Below the pieces are notes generated by a model. It saw nothing but the letters and a program-made list of their open reading frames with translations, did no database searches and was not told the DNA's origin. Source: an uncultured Lachnospiraceae bacterium (GTDB lineage: Bacteria > Bacillota > Clostridia > Lachnospirales > Lachnospiraceae). Taken from it: a stretch of 34,858 nucleotides of DNA. The stretch lies in NCBI GenBank assembly GCA_902785055.1, contig CACZXG010000014.1, positions 1 through 34,858 on the forward strand, written 5' to 3'. The position numbers were made by a program, and so were the translations under genes. Positions 26,006 through 34,176 of this stretch are shown in pieces. The first letter of the stretch is position 1. Each line of letters begins with the position of its first letter.

Positions 26006-27253
26006 GTGAGTATTGTAGAAGAGCTTTGCAGAGCGGCGGCCGCAGTCAAATATGATGTTCAGAAACTGAGCACGGAAATCAAGAACAAAGCGCTGTATAC
26101 AGCTGCTGACAAACTGGTGGAACGGCAGGAAAGCATTCTTGCTGCCAACAGAGAAGATATTGCGGCGGGAAGAGCCGCAGGAATGAACGAGGGACTGATC
26201 GACAGACTGACCCTGACTGAAAACCGGATCAGCCAGATCGCGGAGGGACTTCGCCAGGTAGCACAGCTCCCTGATCCCGTCGGAGAGCTTATGGACGAGT
26301 TCACAAGGCCCAACGGCATGAAGATCCGCAAAGTCCGCGTTCCCATGGGCGTTATCGGCGTGATCTACGAATCAAGACCCAATGTTACCGCGGACGCGTT
26401 CGCGCTCTGCTTCAAAGCGGGCAGCGCAGTGATCCTGAAGGGCGGAAGCGATGCCATCCATTCCAATATCGCGATCACGAATGTACTTCGCGACTCTCTT
26501 GAGGAATGCGGGATCTGCCCCGACGCGGTCCAGCTGATCGCCACGACAGACAGGGCGGCCACAAGGGAACTGATGACGATGAGGCAGTACGTGGATCTTC
26601 TGATCCCCAGAGGCGGGGCGGGACTGATCAGAGCCGTCGTCGAGAACAGCAGGATCCCGGTCATTGAGACCGGCACAGGCAACTGCCATATTTATGTGGA
26701 TAAGGACGCGGACCTGGAGATGGCGATGAAGATCCTGATCAATGCAAAGACCCAGAGGATCGGTGTATGCAACGCGGCTGAGTCGCTCGTGGTGCACAGA
26801 GATGTCCTTGACAGTTTTCTTCCCATGCTCGCGAAGACCATGGAAGAGTACAACGTGCTCCTGAGAGCGGACGAAGACTCCAGAGCGCTGCTTCCTCTGG
26901 CAGAGGCGGCGACTGAAGAGGACTTCGGCAAGGAGTACCTGGCTCTGATGCTGTCGGTGAAGACTGTTGACTCGGTAGAGGAGGCCATTGCCCATATCAA
27001 CCGCTATCACACGGGACATTCCGACTGTATTGTGACCCGGAATCAGGAGGCCGCGGAGAAATTCCTGAGCGAAATTGATTCCGCCTGCGTATATGTCAAT
27101 GTATCCACAAGGTTTACGGACGGATTTGAATTCGGATTCGGAGCGGAGATCGGCATCAGCACGCAGAAGCTTCAGGCGAGAGGCCCTATGGGACTCAGGG
27201 AGATCACTTCTTACAAGTATCTGATCAACGGCAGCGGACAGGTCAGAGGTTAA
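26006..27253 (+). CDS. proA: Glutamate-5-semialdehyde dehydrogenase (gamma-glutamyl phosphate reductase)
   Basis: This cytosolic enzyme makes the second step of proline synthesis, reducing gamma-glutamyl phosphate with NADPH. The aldehyde-dehydrogenase fold shows [36 protein letters not shown] and the active-site Cys C227 in [12 protein letters not shown]. The end reads [15 protein letters not shown]. The 415-residue length is normal. The start is GTG at 26006, with GAGGTG (25993-25998) seven bases upstream. proB, usually adjacent, is absent on both sides; the gene has its own promoter and a strong terminator, so proB must lie elsewhere. Confidence 0.97.
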   Translation: MSIVEELCRAAAAVKYDVQKLSTEIKNKALYTAADKLVERQESILAANREDIAAGRAAGMNEGLIDRLTLTENRISQIAEGLRQVAQLPDPVGELMDEFTRPNGMKIRKVRVPMGVIGVIYESRPNVTADAFALCFKAGSAVILKGGSDAIHSNIAITNVLRDSLEECGICPDAVQLIATTDRAATRELMTMRQYVDLLIPRGGAGLIRAVVENSRIPVIETGTGNCHIYVDKDADLEMAMKILINAKTQRIGVCNAAESLVVHRDVLDSFLPMLAKTMEEYNVLLRADEDSRALLPLAEAATEEDFGKEYLALMLSVKTVDSVEEAIAHINRYHTGHSDCIVTRNQEAAEKFLSEIDSACVYVNVSTRFTDGFEFGFGAEIGISTQKLQARGPMGLREITSYKYLINGSGQVRG

Positions 27254-27265
27254 TTAAACTAAAAA

Positions 27266-27319
27266 ACAGGGCTCCGGATGTACTGCAGCGGCAGTAAGCG
27301 GAGCCCTGTCTGTTTTTTT
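27266..27319. terminator. Bidirectional terminator between proA and the HicB-like gene
   Basis: ACAGGGCTCCG (27266-27276) pairs with CGGAGCCCTGT (27299-27309), with an inner TACTGC/GCAGTA hairpin. The plus strand has seven T (27313-27319) and the minus strand TTTTT after the stem, so it can serve both convergent genes. Confidence 0.85.
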
Positions 27320-27354
27320 GAGCATCAGAACAGAGATCATTATTTCCTCAGTCT

Positions 27355-27630
27355 TTATTCGTCCCAGCCCTCGTACAGGCGGACTATGACGCCGATGGTC
27401 CGAATGTGCTCATTCTCCCTAAGCGGGATGTCATCATAATCGGACACGGGAGGCATATCCAGCGTCTCCAGAAGTTCCGTCTGGATCCAGTCCCTGCACT
27501 CGGCGATCGCGTCGTTAATGCAGTCGTCCAGAGTATCTCCCTTAGCTGTGCACATAGCCAGATCGGGGAAGTAGGCGGTATACTTGCCGTCATCGTTCTT
27601 TTGAAAAACTGCGGGATATTTAAATGTCAT
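27355..27630 (-). CDS. Solo HicB-like protein
   Basis: The 91-residue protein has the HicB N-terminal fold: KYPAVFQKNDDGKYTAYFPDL (4-24, shortened here), then GDTLDDCINDAIAECRDWI (31-49). In type II hicAB systems this partial RNase-H-like domain binds and neutralises the HicA RNase. Most antitoxins add a DNA-binding helix-turn-helix or ribbon-helix-helix; here the C-terminal 40 residues instead form a strand-rich tail (IGVIVRLYEGWDE), so DNA binding is not evident. A GAGAGGTG ribosome site supports the ATG. No HicA is present on either side: downstream is the terminator and upstream is a divergent promoter. It is either an orphan antitoxin remnant or one of the many stand-alone HicB-fold proteins of Firmicutes. 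Confidence 0.75.
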   Translation of the reverse strand: MTFKYPAVFQKNDDGKYTAYFPDLAMCTAKGDTLDDCINDAIAECRDWIQTELLETLDMPPVSDYDDIPLRENEHIRTIGVIVRLYEGWDE

Positions 27631-27707
27631 GTCTGCACCTCTCTTTTTGTTTAAAGATTCTACATCACTTACTCTACTCCATTACGGAGCAATTTACAAA
27701 TGCAGAA

Positions 27708-27736
27708 TTGACCGTCCGCTTCGAAATGGGTATTCT
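27708..27736 (+). promoter_or_regulatory. Promoter candidate for the HAD/signalling operon
   Basis: TTGACC (27708-27713) and TATTCT (27731-27736) are separated by 17 bases, 37 bases before the HAD start. No terminator lies between this promoter and the end of the signalling genes (32996), so it may drive all five. Confidence 0.45.
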
Positions 27737-27773
27737 AAATATGGTTCGAAGACATTTAATACAGGAGATCGAT

Positions 27774-28580
27774 ATGTCAGATAAGTTGAAAGTAAAGGCA
27801 GTATTCAGCGATGTCGACGGGACGCTTCTGAATTCTGTGCACAGGGTTACGCCAAGGACCGGAGAATGGATCCACAGAATTCTCGATAAGGATATACCGT
27901 TTGTCATTGTATCGGCCAGAAGTCCTTCGGGAATCTATCCGATCATGAAGAGGAACGGATTTGAGTGCGCGCTGATCTCTTACAGCGGAGCGCTGATCAT
28001 GGAACGGGACAGGGCTGTCCTTTACAGCAAGGAGATCGAGCGCGGACTGGCAGAGCGGATCGAGCAGTTTTTTGTCAAAAAAGCGTATGACATGAGCTGG
28101 TGCATCTACTCAGGGGACGATTGGCTCAGCCCCGACAGGAGTGATCCCAGGATCCTGCGGGAAGAAAGTATCGTGGAAGCGCAGTCCAGAGAAGGTTCGG
28201 TGAAGGATCTTGCTCCCGGCAGGGGCGTCAACAAATTTCTGTGCATCTGCGCGCCCGGAACGATCCTGGGGATCGAAGAGGACGTAAAGAACGCTTTTCC
28301 GGAGGTGGCTGTGGTAAAATCCAGCGATATTCTCCTTGAGATCATGGCGAAAGGTATCTCAAAAGCGGAGGCGGTGAAACGCTTCTGCGCGCATCTCGGG
28401 ATCTCACCGGAGGAGACTATAGCTTTCGGGGACAATTTCAACGACATCGAGATGCTTGAAGCCGTGGGACGCAGTTATGTGATGGGAAACGCTCCCGAAG
28501 AGATCCTGGCCCGCTTTCCTCATCACACGGCAGACAATGACCACGATGGGATCGCGGATGTTCTGGAACAGATTTTCTAA
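27774..28580 (+). CDS. Cof-type HAD-superfamily phosphatase
   Basis: The 268-residue cytosolic hydrolase has HAD motif I DVDGTLLN with nucleophile D13 and acid D15. Motif II is SARSPSG, motif III is the Lys of GISKAEAV, and motif IV is GDNFNDIEML. The large alpha/beta cap between motifs II and III marks the Cof (IIB) group, which mostly dephosphorylate sugar phosphates or flavin/PLP-type cofactors. AGGAGA (27763-27768) sets the start at ATG 27774; earlier in-frame codons have no ribosome site. It is the first gene of the run that continues into the binding-protein/kinase cassette only 27 bases later. A link to sugar-phosphate overflow from the PTS downstream is plausible but inferred. Confidence 0.9.
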   Translation: MSDKLKVKAVFSDVDGTLLNSVHRVTPRTGEWIHRILDKDIPFVIVSARSPSGIYPIMKRNGFECALISYSGALIMERDRAVLYSKEIERGLAERIEQFFVKKAYDMSWCIYSGDDWLSPDRSDPRILREESIVEAQSREGSVKDLAPGRGVNKFLCICAPGTILGIEEDVKNAFPEVAVVKSSDILLEIMAKGISKAEAVKRFCAHLGISPEETIAFGDNFNDIEMLEAVGRSYVMGNAPEEILARFPHHTADNDHDGIADVLEQIF

Positions 28581-28607
28581 AAACGAAAGCAGTAAGGAGA
28601 TCAGAGG

Positions 28608-29582
28608 TTGAAAATACAGTATCGTACAATGTACAGGCTGATCATGGCCTTGCTTGCCGTGTCCGCGGCTCTTTTGATCGCGGGATATTCTGTCCTGCGT
28701 CCGGACATCTCCGCCAATCAAAAGGAGGGATCCAGACTGATCGGCGCCAGCTATATGACAATGAACAATGAATTTTATGAGATCCTCAACGAACAGATCA
28801 GTCACAGAGTGGAGGCGGAAGGGGACCGGCTCATATTAAGAAACCCGGCTCTGAGCATGTCCAGACAGGTGGAGCAGATCGGGAAGATGCTGGACGAGGG
28901 GATCAGTGTCCTGATCCTGACGCCGGTCGACTCGGACGGACTGACGGATATTCTCAAAAGAGCCCGGCAGCAGGGAGTTAAAGTAATTGTTGTGGATTCA
29001 AATGTAAGCGATGAACAGCTTGTGGACTGTACGATCGTTTCGGACAATTATAAAGCAGGATGCCTTTTGGGTGAGTATCTTCTGCAGAACAAAGAGAATT
29101 CCAAAGTTGTTATTCTGACTCATGAAGCTGCCACGTCCGGACGGGAGAGAGTGCAGGGATTTCTTGATACGATCGGAGGACATGAGGGGATCGAAGTAGT
29201 GGAAAAGGTTCCCTGCGAGGGACAGCTGGAGATCGCGATGCCTCAGATGGAGAAACTGATCGACCAGGGGACGGAATTTGACAGCGTGTTCTGTCTCAAC
29301 GATCCTTCCAGTCTGGGTGCGGCGGCTGCGCTTGAGACCAGAGGCCTTCTCGATAAAGTGGACATTTACGGCATCGACGCTTCGCCGGATGCCAAGCAGC
29401 TGATCTATGAGGGCAAAATGGGCGCCAGTGTAGCGCAGTTCCCCTCCAGGATCGGAGAAGAAGCCGCTAATGCGATCTACGATCTGCTTGAGGGCAAAGA
29501 AGTGAAGTCTTATATCTCCGTGTCGGTGGAACTGGTCACAAAGGAGAATGTGGAATACTATAATGTTGATCGCTGGCAGTAA
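28608..29582 (+). CDS. Membrane-anchored sugar-binding-protein-like sensor (periplasmic-binding family 4/RbsB type)
   Basis: The 324-residue protein has one N-terminal membrane helix (about 9-28), no lipobox Cys, and then a two-lobed type I binding protein: IGASYMTMNNEFYEILN, ISVLILTPVDSDGL, VKVIVVDSNV, then a second lobe with VFCLNDPSSLGAAAALE and VDIYGIDASPDAKQLIYEG. These are the RbsB/LacI-like ligand contacts. The start is TTG at 28608, supported by AAGGAGA (28594-28600); the nearest ATG, seven codons in, has no site. No ABC permease or ATPase genes are near; instead a histidine kinase follows at once. An uncleaved anchor and this context suggest a sensor partner for the kinase, not a transporter subunit. 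XylFII, which activates the kinase LytS in Clostridium beijerinckii, is a precedent. Confidence 0.82.
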   Translation: MKIQYRTMYRLIMALLAVSAALLIAGYSVLRPDISANQKEGSRLIGASYMTMNNEFYEILNEQISHRVEAEGDRLILRNPALSMSRQVEQIGKMLDEGISVLILTPVDSDGLTDILKRARQQGVKVIVVDSNVSDEQLVDCTIVSDNYKAGCLLGEYLLQNKENSKVVILTHEAATSGRERVQGFLDTIGGHEGIEVVEKVPCEGQLEIAMPQMEKLIDQGTEFDSVFCLNDPSSLGAAAALETRGLLDKVDIYGIDASPDAKQLIYEGKMGASVAQFPSRIGEEAANAIYDLLEGKEVKSYISVSVELVTKENVEYYNVDRWQ

Positions 29583-29595
29583 AGGGTCAAGAGCA

Positions 29596-30930
29596 ATGAT
29601 AGAAAAAACAGCAGCCGTAAAAAGAGATCTTGAAAAAGTAGGTGAGATCCCGGAATTTATGTTCCGGATCCTCATCCTGCTCAATCTGCTGATCGTATTG
29701 TTTGTAACTCTCATCTCGAGCCATGCGCTTTGGGGATATGTAAATGAGGGAACTGCGCTTGACTTTTTGCTCAGCGCGGGCCGCATACCGCCTCAGAACT
29801 GGGTGTTTCCTGTCACGGGCATGATGCTGTTCGGGTGCCTGATTCTCATGCTCACGGTGGAATGCAACAACCACCCGGAACTTGTGAGCAAACTTATCGT
29901 AGAATTTGTCATAACGATCGGAATCAGTTATGTTACGGGCTTTGGCTATACGGGTATGGTCATTCTTCTTCTGGCGGATATCATGCGATACACCATCGAC
30001 TGGAAAAAGAGGGCGCTGTATATCATTGCCGTGTCGATATTCTATCTTCTCATGAACGGAAATGTACTGCAGGATTGGCTTGGAGTAATTCCTCTGTCGG
30101 TCTCCTGGGAGTATTACAGAGCGGACCACTATGTGCGTTTCCTGAGTATCCTGGGCATGCTGACTCTTGTCAATATGTTTGTGTTCATTTTCTATATGGT
30201 GATCCTGGTACTGGCACAGACCAGCGAGAAAGAGAGCATTCTTAAGCTCAATCTGGAACTCAAGGAAGCAAATACCAAACTTGAAGAGTATGCAAGCGAC
30301 TCTGCCAGGATGGCGGAAACAAGGGAGAGAAACCGCCTGGCAAGAGAGATCCATGATACGCTGGGACACTCCCTTACGGGAATCATAACAGGGATCGAGG
30401 CCTGTATCATGCTGATGGATATCGCGCCGGAAGCCACTAAGGAACAGCTTCGTGCTATAGCAGAAGTCGCAAGGAACGGGATCGTCGATGTGCGGCGCTC
30501 CGTAAAAGCGCTTCATCCCGATGCTCTTGAGAGCATGGACCTTGAGAACGCGCTGCTCAAGATGATCGATACCACAAAGAGGTCCACAGGTGTAGAGATC
30601 ACATACTATTTTGACGCGGATCTCAACCATTTCAATCAGGATGAAGAGGATGTGGTCTACCGTGTCGTTCAGGAGAGTATAACCAACGCGATCCGTCACG
30701 GACAGGCGACAAAGATCCGCATAGAGATCACCCGTGTCGACGGGGATCTTCACATTCTGATCTTTGACAATGGAAAGGGATGCGATAATATCGAGCCCGG
30801 ATTCGGTCTCCACCATATGCAGGAGAGGGTTGAAATGCTCGGAGGAGATCTGCAGTACAGGGGAGACAAGGGATTCATGATCCACGCCAGAATCCCGATC
30901 CGCTGGGGAACTGAGACTGATAATCGCTGA
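29596..30930 (+). CDS. Membrane sensor histidine kinase (HisKA_3, NarL/DesK type)
   Basis: The 444-residue kinase has about six membrane helices (roughly 21-41, 70-88, 98-113, 117-131, 139-155, 180-207) with short loops and no large extracellular domain. A coiled-coil linker (210-245) follows, and then the dimerisation segment with phosphoacceptor H253 in AREIHDTLGHSL. The C-terminal ATPase domain shows VVQESITNAIRHG (N box) and FDNGKGCD (G1). The start is ATG 29596 with AAAGGG nine bases upstream, 13 bases after the preceding stop; an upstream in-frame ATG at 29548 lies inside the binding-protein gene. Lack of its own ligand domain fits sensing through one or both neighbouring anchored binding proteins. 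Cognate partner: the LuxR-type regulator that follows. Confidence 0.92.
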   Translation: MIEKTAAVKRDLEKVGEIPEFMFRILILLNLLIVLFVTLISSHALWGYVNEGTALDFLLSAGRIPPQNWVFPVTGMMLFGCLILMLTVECNNHPELVSKLIVEFVITIGISYVTGFGYTGMVILLLADIMRYTIDWKKRALYIIAVSIFYLLMNGNVLQDWLGVIPLSVSWEYYRADHYVRFLSILGMLTLVNMFVFIFYMVILVLAQTSEKESILKLNLELKEANTKLEEYASDSARMAETRERNRLAREIHDTLGHSLTGIITGIEACIMLMDIAPEATKEQLRAIAEVARNGIVDVRRSVKALHPDALESMDLENALLKMIDTTKRSTGVEITYYFDADLNHFNQDEEDVVYRVVQESITNAIRHGQATKIRIEITRVDGDLHILIFDNGKGCDNIEPGFGLHHMQERVEMLGGDLQYRGDKGFMIHARIPIRWGTETDNR

Positions 30931-30966
30931 ACAGTCATGCGCAAAAGCGCGGGAACGGAGAAATAA

Positions 30967-31644
30967 ATGATCAAGATTTTGATTGCTGACGATCAGGAAC
31001 TTATCAGGCAGAGCCTTCTGATCATACTGGATAATATGCCGGATTTTCATGTCACGGATACAGCCGCTGACGGACAGGAAGTGATCCAGTGTGTCAAAAG
31101 AGAGAAACCGGACGTGATCCTTATGGATATCCGCATGCCCAAGATGGACGGCGTGATCTGTACACAGATCATCAAGGAGAATTATCCGGACATCAAGATC
31201 ATCATCCTGACGACCTTTGACGACGACGAGTATGTCTTTAACGCGCTCAAATACGGAGCCAGCGGGTATCTGCTCAAAGGCATTTCCATGAAGGAACTCT
31301 CTGATGCGATCAGGAAGGTATATCAGGGCACAGCGATGATCAACGAAGACATCGCCTCCAAGGTCGTGAGGCTTTTCTCGAGGATGGCACAGACCAATCT
31401 GGCCATCTCTGTTGATGAGCAGCAGTCCAAAAGCCTCAAGAATAATGAGTGGCAGATCATTGTGCTTGTGGGGAGCGGTCTCTCCAATAAAGAGATCGCG
31501 GCCAAGCTCAATCTGTCAGAGGGGACTGTGAGAAACAGCCTGAGTAATATCCTTAGCAAACTCGGACTCCGTGACAGGACCCAGCTGGCAATATGGGCCG
31601 TTCAGACGGGTGCTGTGATCCGCAGCTTTGATGAAGAAGAGTGA
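30967..31644 (+). CDS. LuxR/NarL-type response regulator
   Basis: The receiver domain (1-120) has the acidic pair D8-D9, phosphoacceptor D54 in ILMDIRMPKMDG and the conserved Lys in GYLLKG. A LuxR-type helix-turn-helix (about 155-215) has GLSNKEIAAKLNLSEGTVRNSLSNILSKL. The 225-residue length is usual. A GGAG site precedes the ATG at 30967, 36 bases after the kinase stop. The stop overlaps the region where the next gene begins. It should be phosphorylated by the upstream kinase. The TGACA/TGTCA half-site cluster before the PTS operon (33010-33066) is the best candidate target in this window. Confidence 0.95.
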   Translation: MIKILIADDQELIRQSLLIILDNMPDFHVTDTAADGQEVIQCVKREKPDVILMDIRMPKMDGVICTQIIKENYPDIKIIILTTFDDDEYVFNALKYGASGYLLKGISMKELSDAIRKVYQGTAMINEDIASKVVRLFSRMAQTNLAISVDEQQSKSLKNNEWQIIVLVGSGLSNKEIAAKLNLSEGTVRNSLSNILSKLGLRDRTQLAIWAVQTGAVIRSFDEEE

Positions 31645-31652
31645 GGAGCCAG

Positions 31653-32996
31653 ATGAATTCGGAGTTTATTAAGAGCAGAAGGCTTCGTGTCGGGATAAGC
31701 ATACTGATCGCAGCAGCAGCGCTTTTTATCATAACCGGCCAGGTGAGAAGGATCCGCGATTCAAAAGAGACAGTCCTTACTCTGGGCGTGTTCTCGGACA
31801 GTTACTGGGGCGTGCAGAGCGGTTATGCCAACAAGATCATCGACGATGCGATCAGCCGCTTCGAGGCGGAGCACCCGGACGTGAAGGTGCAGTATGAGAG
31901 CGGTATCATGAAGACGGACTACTCGGAGTGGCTGTCCGAACAGATGATGAAGGGCACTGAACCTGACGTTTTCTTTGTGCCTGAAGCCGATTTCAGTACT
32001 TTTGCGCAGATCAACGCTTTGAAAAATCTCAATGAACTGATAAAAGAAGACGATTCCTTTAATCCGGATACTTTCTACAGGACGGCCTATGAGTACGGAA
32101 AATTCGGAGGTAAACAGTATGCGCTGCCCATCGAGTGTGCGCCGAATATGATGTTTGTCAACAAATCGATCCTGGACCGGGAGAAGATCGATCTTCCCGC
32201 AGAAGACTGGACCTGGGAGGATTTTTATCGAATCTGCAGAATAGTTACGAGAGATACCGACGGAACAGGGATCATTGATCAGTTCGGAACCGTAAATTAC
32301 AGCTGGATCGACGCCTTTGACGCCAACGGAGTGGAACTCTTTGACAGGACGGGAAAGAGCTGTGACTTCACAGTTCGTGAGATTGGAGACGCAATCGCTT
32401 TTCTTGAAAAACTGAGTGCGCTTGGCAGCGGCAATTCTCTGTCCGAGAGGAATTTTTCCCAGGGAAATGTCGTCTTTCAGCCTATGCTCTTTTCGGAGTA
32501 CCGGGCCTATAAGTCTCAGGAAATGAGTTTCAAGAAATACTCAGGTTTTGAATGGGACTGTGTGACGATGCCGGCCGGACCCTCCGGAGACAATTATTCG
32601 AGACTTGACACCCTGTCCATAGCCATGAGTGAGAACACCACTCAGAAAGAGATGGCCTGGGAATTTATGAAACTTCTGACAACGGATCCGCAGATCCAGT
32701 CGGAGATCTTTGAGTATTCCGCGGGCATATCGGTCCTGCCGGAAGTGACGCAGTCGGAGGAGACACGCAGGAGGATCACGCAGAGTACAGGCACAGAGTT
32801 CAATCTGGACATTTTGGAGAGCGCGATGGAAAAGTCCGTAACAAGGACCAGATTCAGAGGATTTGACAACGCGCAGGAGGAAGTCGGTCTTGCGGTGCGC
32901 TCTATTTTGGAGAGCAATTCCAATATTCAGATGGAACAGATCATATGGAACAGAACGATCAATAATTACCTGAAGAATATGCAGCAGAGACAATAG
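31653..32996 (+). CDS. Membrane-anchored extracellular solute-binding protein (family 1, MalE type)
   Basis: The 447-residue protein has an N-terminal membrane helix (about 12-30) without a lipobox Cys, then a type II binding protein fold: LTLGVFSDSYWG, AISRFEAEHPDVKVQYESG, PDVFFVPEADFSTFAQ, KQYALPIECAPNMMFVNKSIL and, in the C-terminal lobe, AWEFMKLLTTDPQIQSEI. This is the carbohydrate ABC importer family, yet no permease genes are present. It begins 8 bases after the response regulator stop, with GAGGAG (31643-31648) as ribosome site; a GTG at 31641 in frame was rejected. It is followed by a terminator. It may be a second sensor input, an antagonist of the first binding protein, or an orphan transporter subunit; the context favours signalling. 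Confidence 0.85.
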   Translation: MNSEFIKSRRLRVGISILIAAAALFIITGQVRRIRDSKETVLTLGVFSDSYWGVQSGYANKIIDDAISRFEAEHPDVKVQYESGIMKTDYSEWLSEQMMKGTEPDVFFVPEADFSTFAQINALKNLNELIKEDDSFNPDTFYRTAYEYGKFGGKQYALPIECAPNMMFVNKSILDREKIDLPAEDWTWEDFYRICRIVTRDTDGTGIIDQFGTVNYSWIDAFDANGVELFDRTGKSCDFTVREIGDAIAFLEKLSALGSGNSLSERNFSQGNVVFQPMLFSEYRAYKSQEMSFKKYSGFEWDCVTMPAGPSGDNYSRLDTLSIAMSENTTQKEMAWEFMKLLTTDPQIQSEIFEYSAGISVLPEVTQSEETRRRITQSTGTEFNLDILESAMEKSVTRTRFRGFDNAQEEVGLAVRSILESNSNIQMEQIIWNRTINNYLKNMQQRQ

Positions 32997-33009
32997 TAAT
33001 AGATTAATA

Positions 33010-33066
33010 TGACAAATGTCATTGCAAAAAGTGACATTTATCTGAATAAAACGGTGACACATGACA
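33010..33066. promoter_or_regulatory. Cluster of five TGACA/TGTCA half-sites
   Basis: TGACA occurs at 33010, 33032, 33055 and 33062, and its complement TGTCA at 33017. The first pair makes ATGACA-AA-TGTCAT, and AAATGTCA (33014-33021) with TGACATTT (33032-33039) is a perfect 8-base inverted repeat with a 10-base spacer. The spacing of about 22-23 bases between the first, third and fourth sites is close to two helical turns. The last two sites fall inside the terminator stem. The AT-rich region before the PTS genes has no good -35 box, as expected for an activated promoter. Binding by the response regulator is inferred. Confidence 0.35.
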
Positions 33067-33089
33067 GATGCGCATGTGCCGCCGTTTTT
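33048..33089 (+). terminator. Terminator after the signalling cassette
   Basis: AAAACGGTG-A-CACATG pairs with CATGTG-C-CGCCGTTTT (one mismatch, one G-T pair), followed by T residues at 33085-33089. It separates the signalling genes from the PTS operon. Confidence 0.8.
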
Positions 33090-33166
33090 ATATACTTTTA
33101 ATCAGAATTTATTAAAATTTAATATTCTGCGCGCAGTGGGTGCAGAAAGAAAGGAGGATACGCAGT

Positions 33167-33598
33167 TTGAAATACGTAGTACTGGTCAGTCACGGTGAGT
33201 TTGCTCCCGGTCTCCACACGGCGATCACTATGCTCGGCGGCGAAGACAGAGAGGATGTTCTTTCCACCAGCCTCAAGAACGGCATGGGCGCTGACGAGTT
33301 CGCAGACAATGTAAGAGAGCTTCTCTCTGTTGTCGGTGAAGATGATGAGATCATCATGTTCGCTGATATTGTCGGCGGATCTCCCCTCGCAACCGCAGCG
33401 AATGTCATTGCAGAGAAAGGTCTTCTCGCAAGGACAACAATGATCGGCGGAATGAACCTTCCCCTGGTCCTTACGGCAGTTCTCGGAAAAGACGACGTCG
33501 ATACCGAGGAACTCAAGGAAGAGATCATTGAAGGTGCCAAAGATCAGATCAAGGAGTTCGTTGTCGCAGTTGATGACGAAGAAGAAGAAGATCTGTAA
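33167..33598 (+). CDS. PTS mannose-family component IIA
   Basis: This cytosolic phosphocarrier receives phosphate from HPr. The 143-residue protein has the EIIA-Man fold with the phosphorylated His H9 in VLVSHGEFAPGL and the FADIVGGSPLATAA loop typical of the family. The C-terminus is strongly acidic (VAVDDEEEEDL). The start is TTG at 33167, with AAGGAGG (33151-33157) nine bases upstream; the in-frame GTG at 33140 precedes the ribosome site. IIA and IIB are separate genes here, unlike E. coli ManX where they are fused. It is the first gene of the PTS operon, after an AT-rich stretch (33090-33125) that probably holds the promoter. Confidence 0.92.
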   Translation: MKYVVLVSHGEFAPGLHTAITMLGGEDREDVLSTSLKNGMGADEFADNVRELLSVVGEDDEIIMFADIVGGSPLATAANVIAEKGLLARTTMIGGMNLPLVLTAVLGKDDVDTEELKEEIIEGAKDQIKEFVVAVDDEEEEDL

Positions 33599-33638
33599 TC
33601 AGATCTAATGCAACAGTTATTATTACAGGAGGTAAAAT

Positions 33639-34136
33639 ATGATTTCTTTCGTACGTGTTGATGACAGAATGATCCACGGCCAGACCGTTACAAGATGGTC
33701 TCTGGAATATCCCTGCACAGGCCTGATCGCTGTTAACGATGCAGCAGCAAAGAACCCCGTTCTGAAGGGAGCTTACAAGAGCGCTTCCGACAAGAAGACA
33801 TTCGTATGGCAGCTTGACGAGTTCATCGCCAAGGCTCCCAAGGTTTTGGAGTCCAAGGACAAGTATTTCCTGATCACAAAGAACCCCATCGACATGAAGA
33901 AGATCCTTGTCGATGCAGGCATTGTTCCCAGTAATGTCAAGACCGTCATCATCGGCCCTTGCAACGATCGTCCCGGCGCAACCAAGCTCGGCAACAACCA
34001 GTCCATCACACAGGAAGAGGCAGACGCTCTTGAGGCGATCACAAAGGCCGGCTATGAAGTAGAGTTCGCTCTTCTTAAAGAGACCGCTATCGGCAACTGG
34101 AAGAAGTTCAGAGGCCAGTTCGGTTACACTGACTGA
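33639..34136 (+). CDS. PTS mannose/fructose/sorbose-family component IIB
   Basis: This cytosolic phosphocarrier passes phosphate from IIA to the sugar during import. The 165 residues match the family length. The phosphorylated His is H13 in RVDDRMIHGQTVTRW. The rest follows the IIB-Man fold, with VNDAAAKNPVLKGAYK and VIIGPCNDRPGATKLGNN. AGGAGG at 33627-33632 is six bases from the ATG. It lies 40 bases after IIA and 40 bases before IIC, with no terminator between. Substrate cannot be told from sequence: the family covers mannose, fructose, sorbose, amino sugars and hexuronates. Confidence 0.95.
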   Translation: MISFVRVDDRMIHGQTVTRWSLEYPCTGLIAVNDAAAKNPVLKGAYKSASDKKTFVWQLDEFIAKAPKVLESKDKYFLITKNPIDMKKILVDAGIVPSNVKTVIIGPCNDRPGATKLGNNQSITQEEADALEAITKAGYEVEFALLKETAIGNWKKFRGQFGYTD

Positions 34137-34176
34137 TCGGATCCGCCAAAAATAGATACATAAGAAGGAGAAAGAA

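Noticed and set aside
27624-27773. Fifty extra N-terminal residues on the HAD phosphatase
   Set aside because: No ribosome site precedes the upstream start, the promoter lies inside this stretch, and HAD homology begins just after ATG 27774.
29587-31050. Long minus-strand frame (487 codons) opposite the histidine kinase
   Set aside because: Its composition mirrors the membrane helices of the kinase on the other strand; it has no start signal and no family match that I can see.
33080-33166. Sigma-54 promoter before the mannose-family PTS
   Set aside because: Such promoters are common for LevR-controlled PTS operons, but no GG-N10-GC pattern of the right form is present and no LevR-type gene is nearby.
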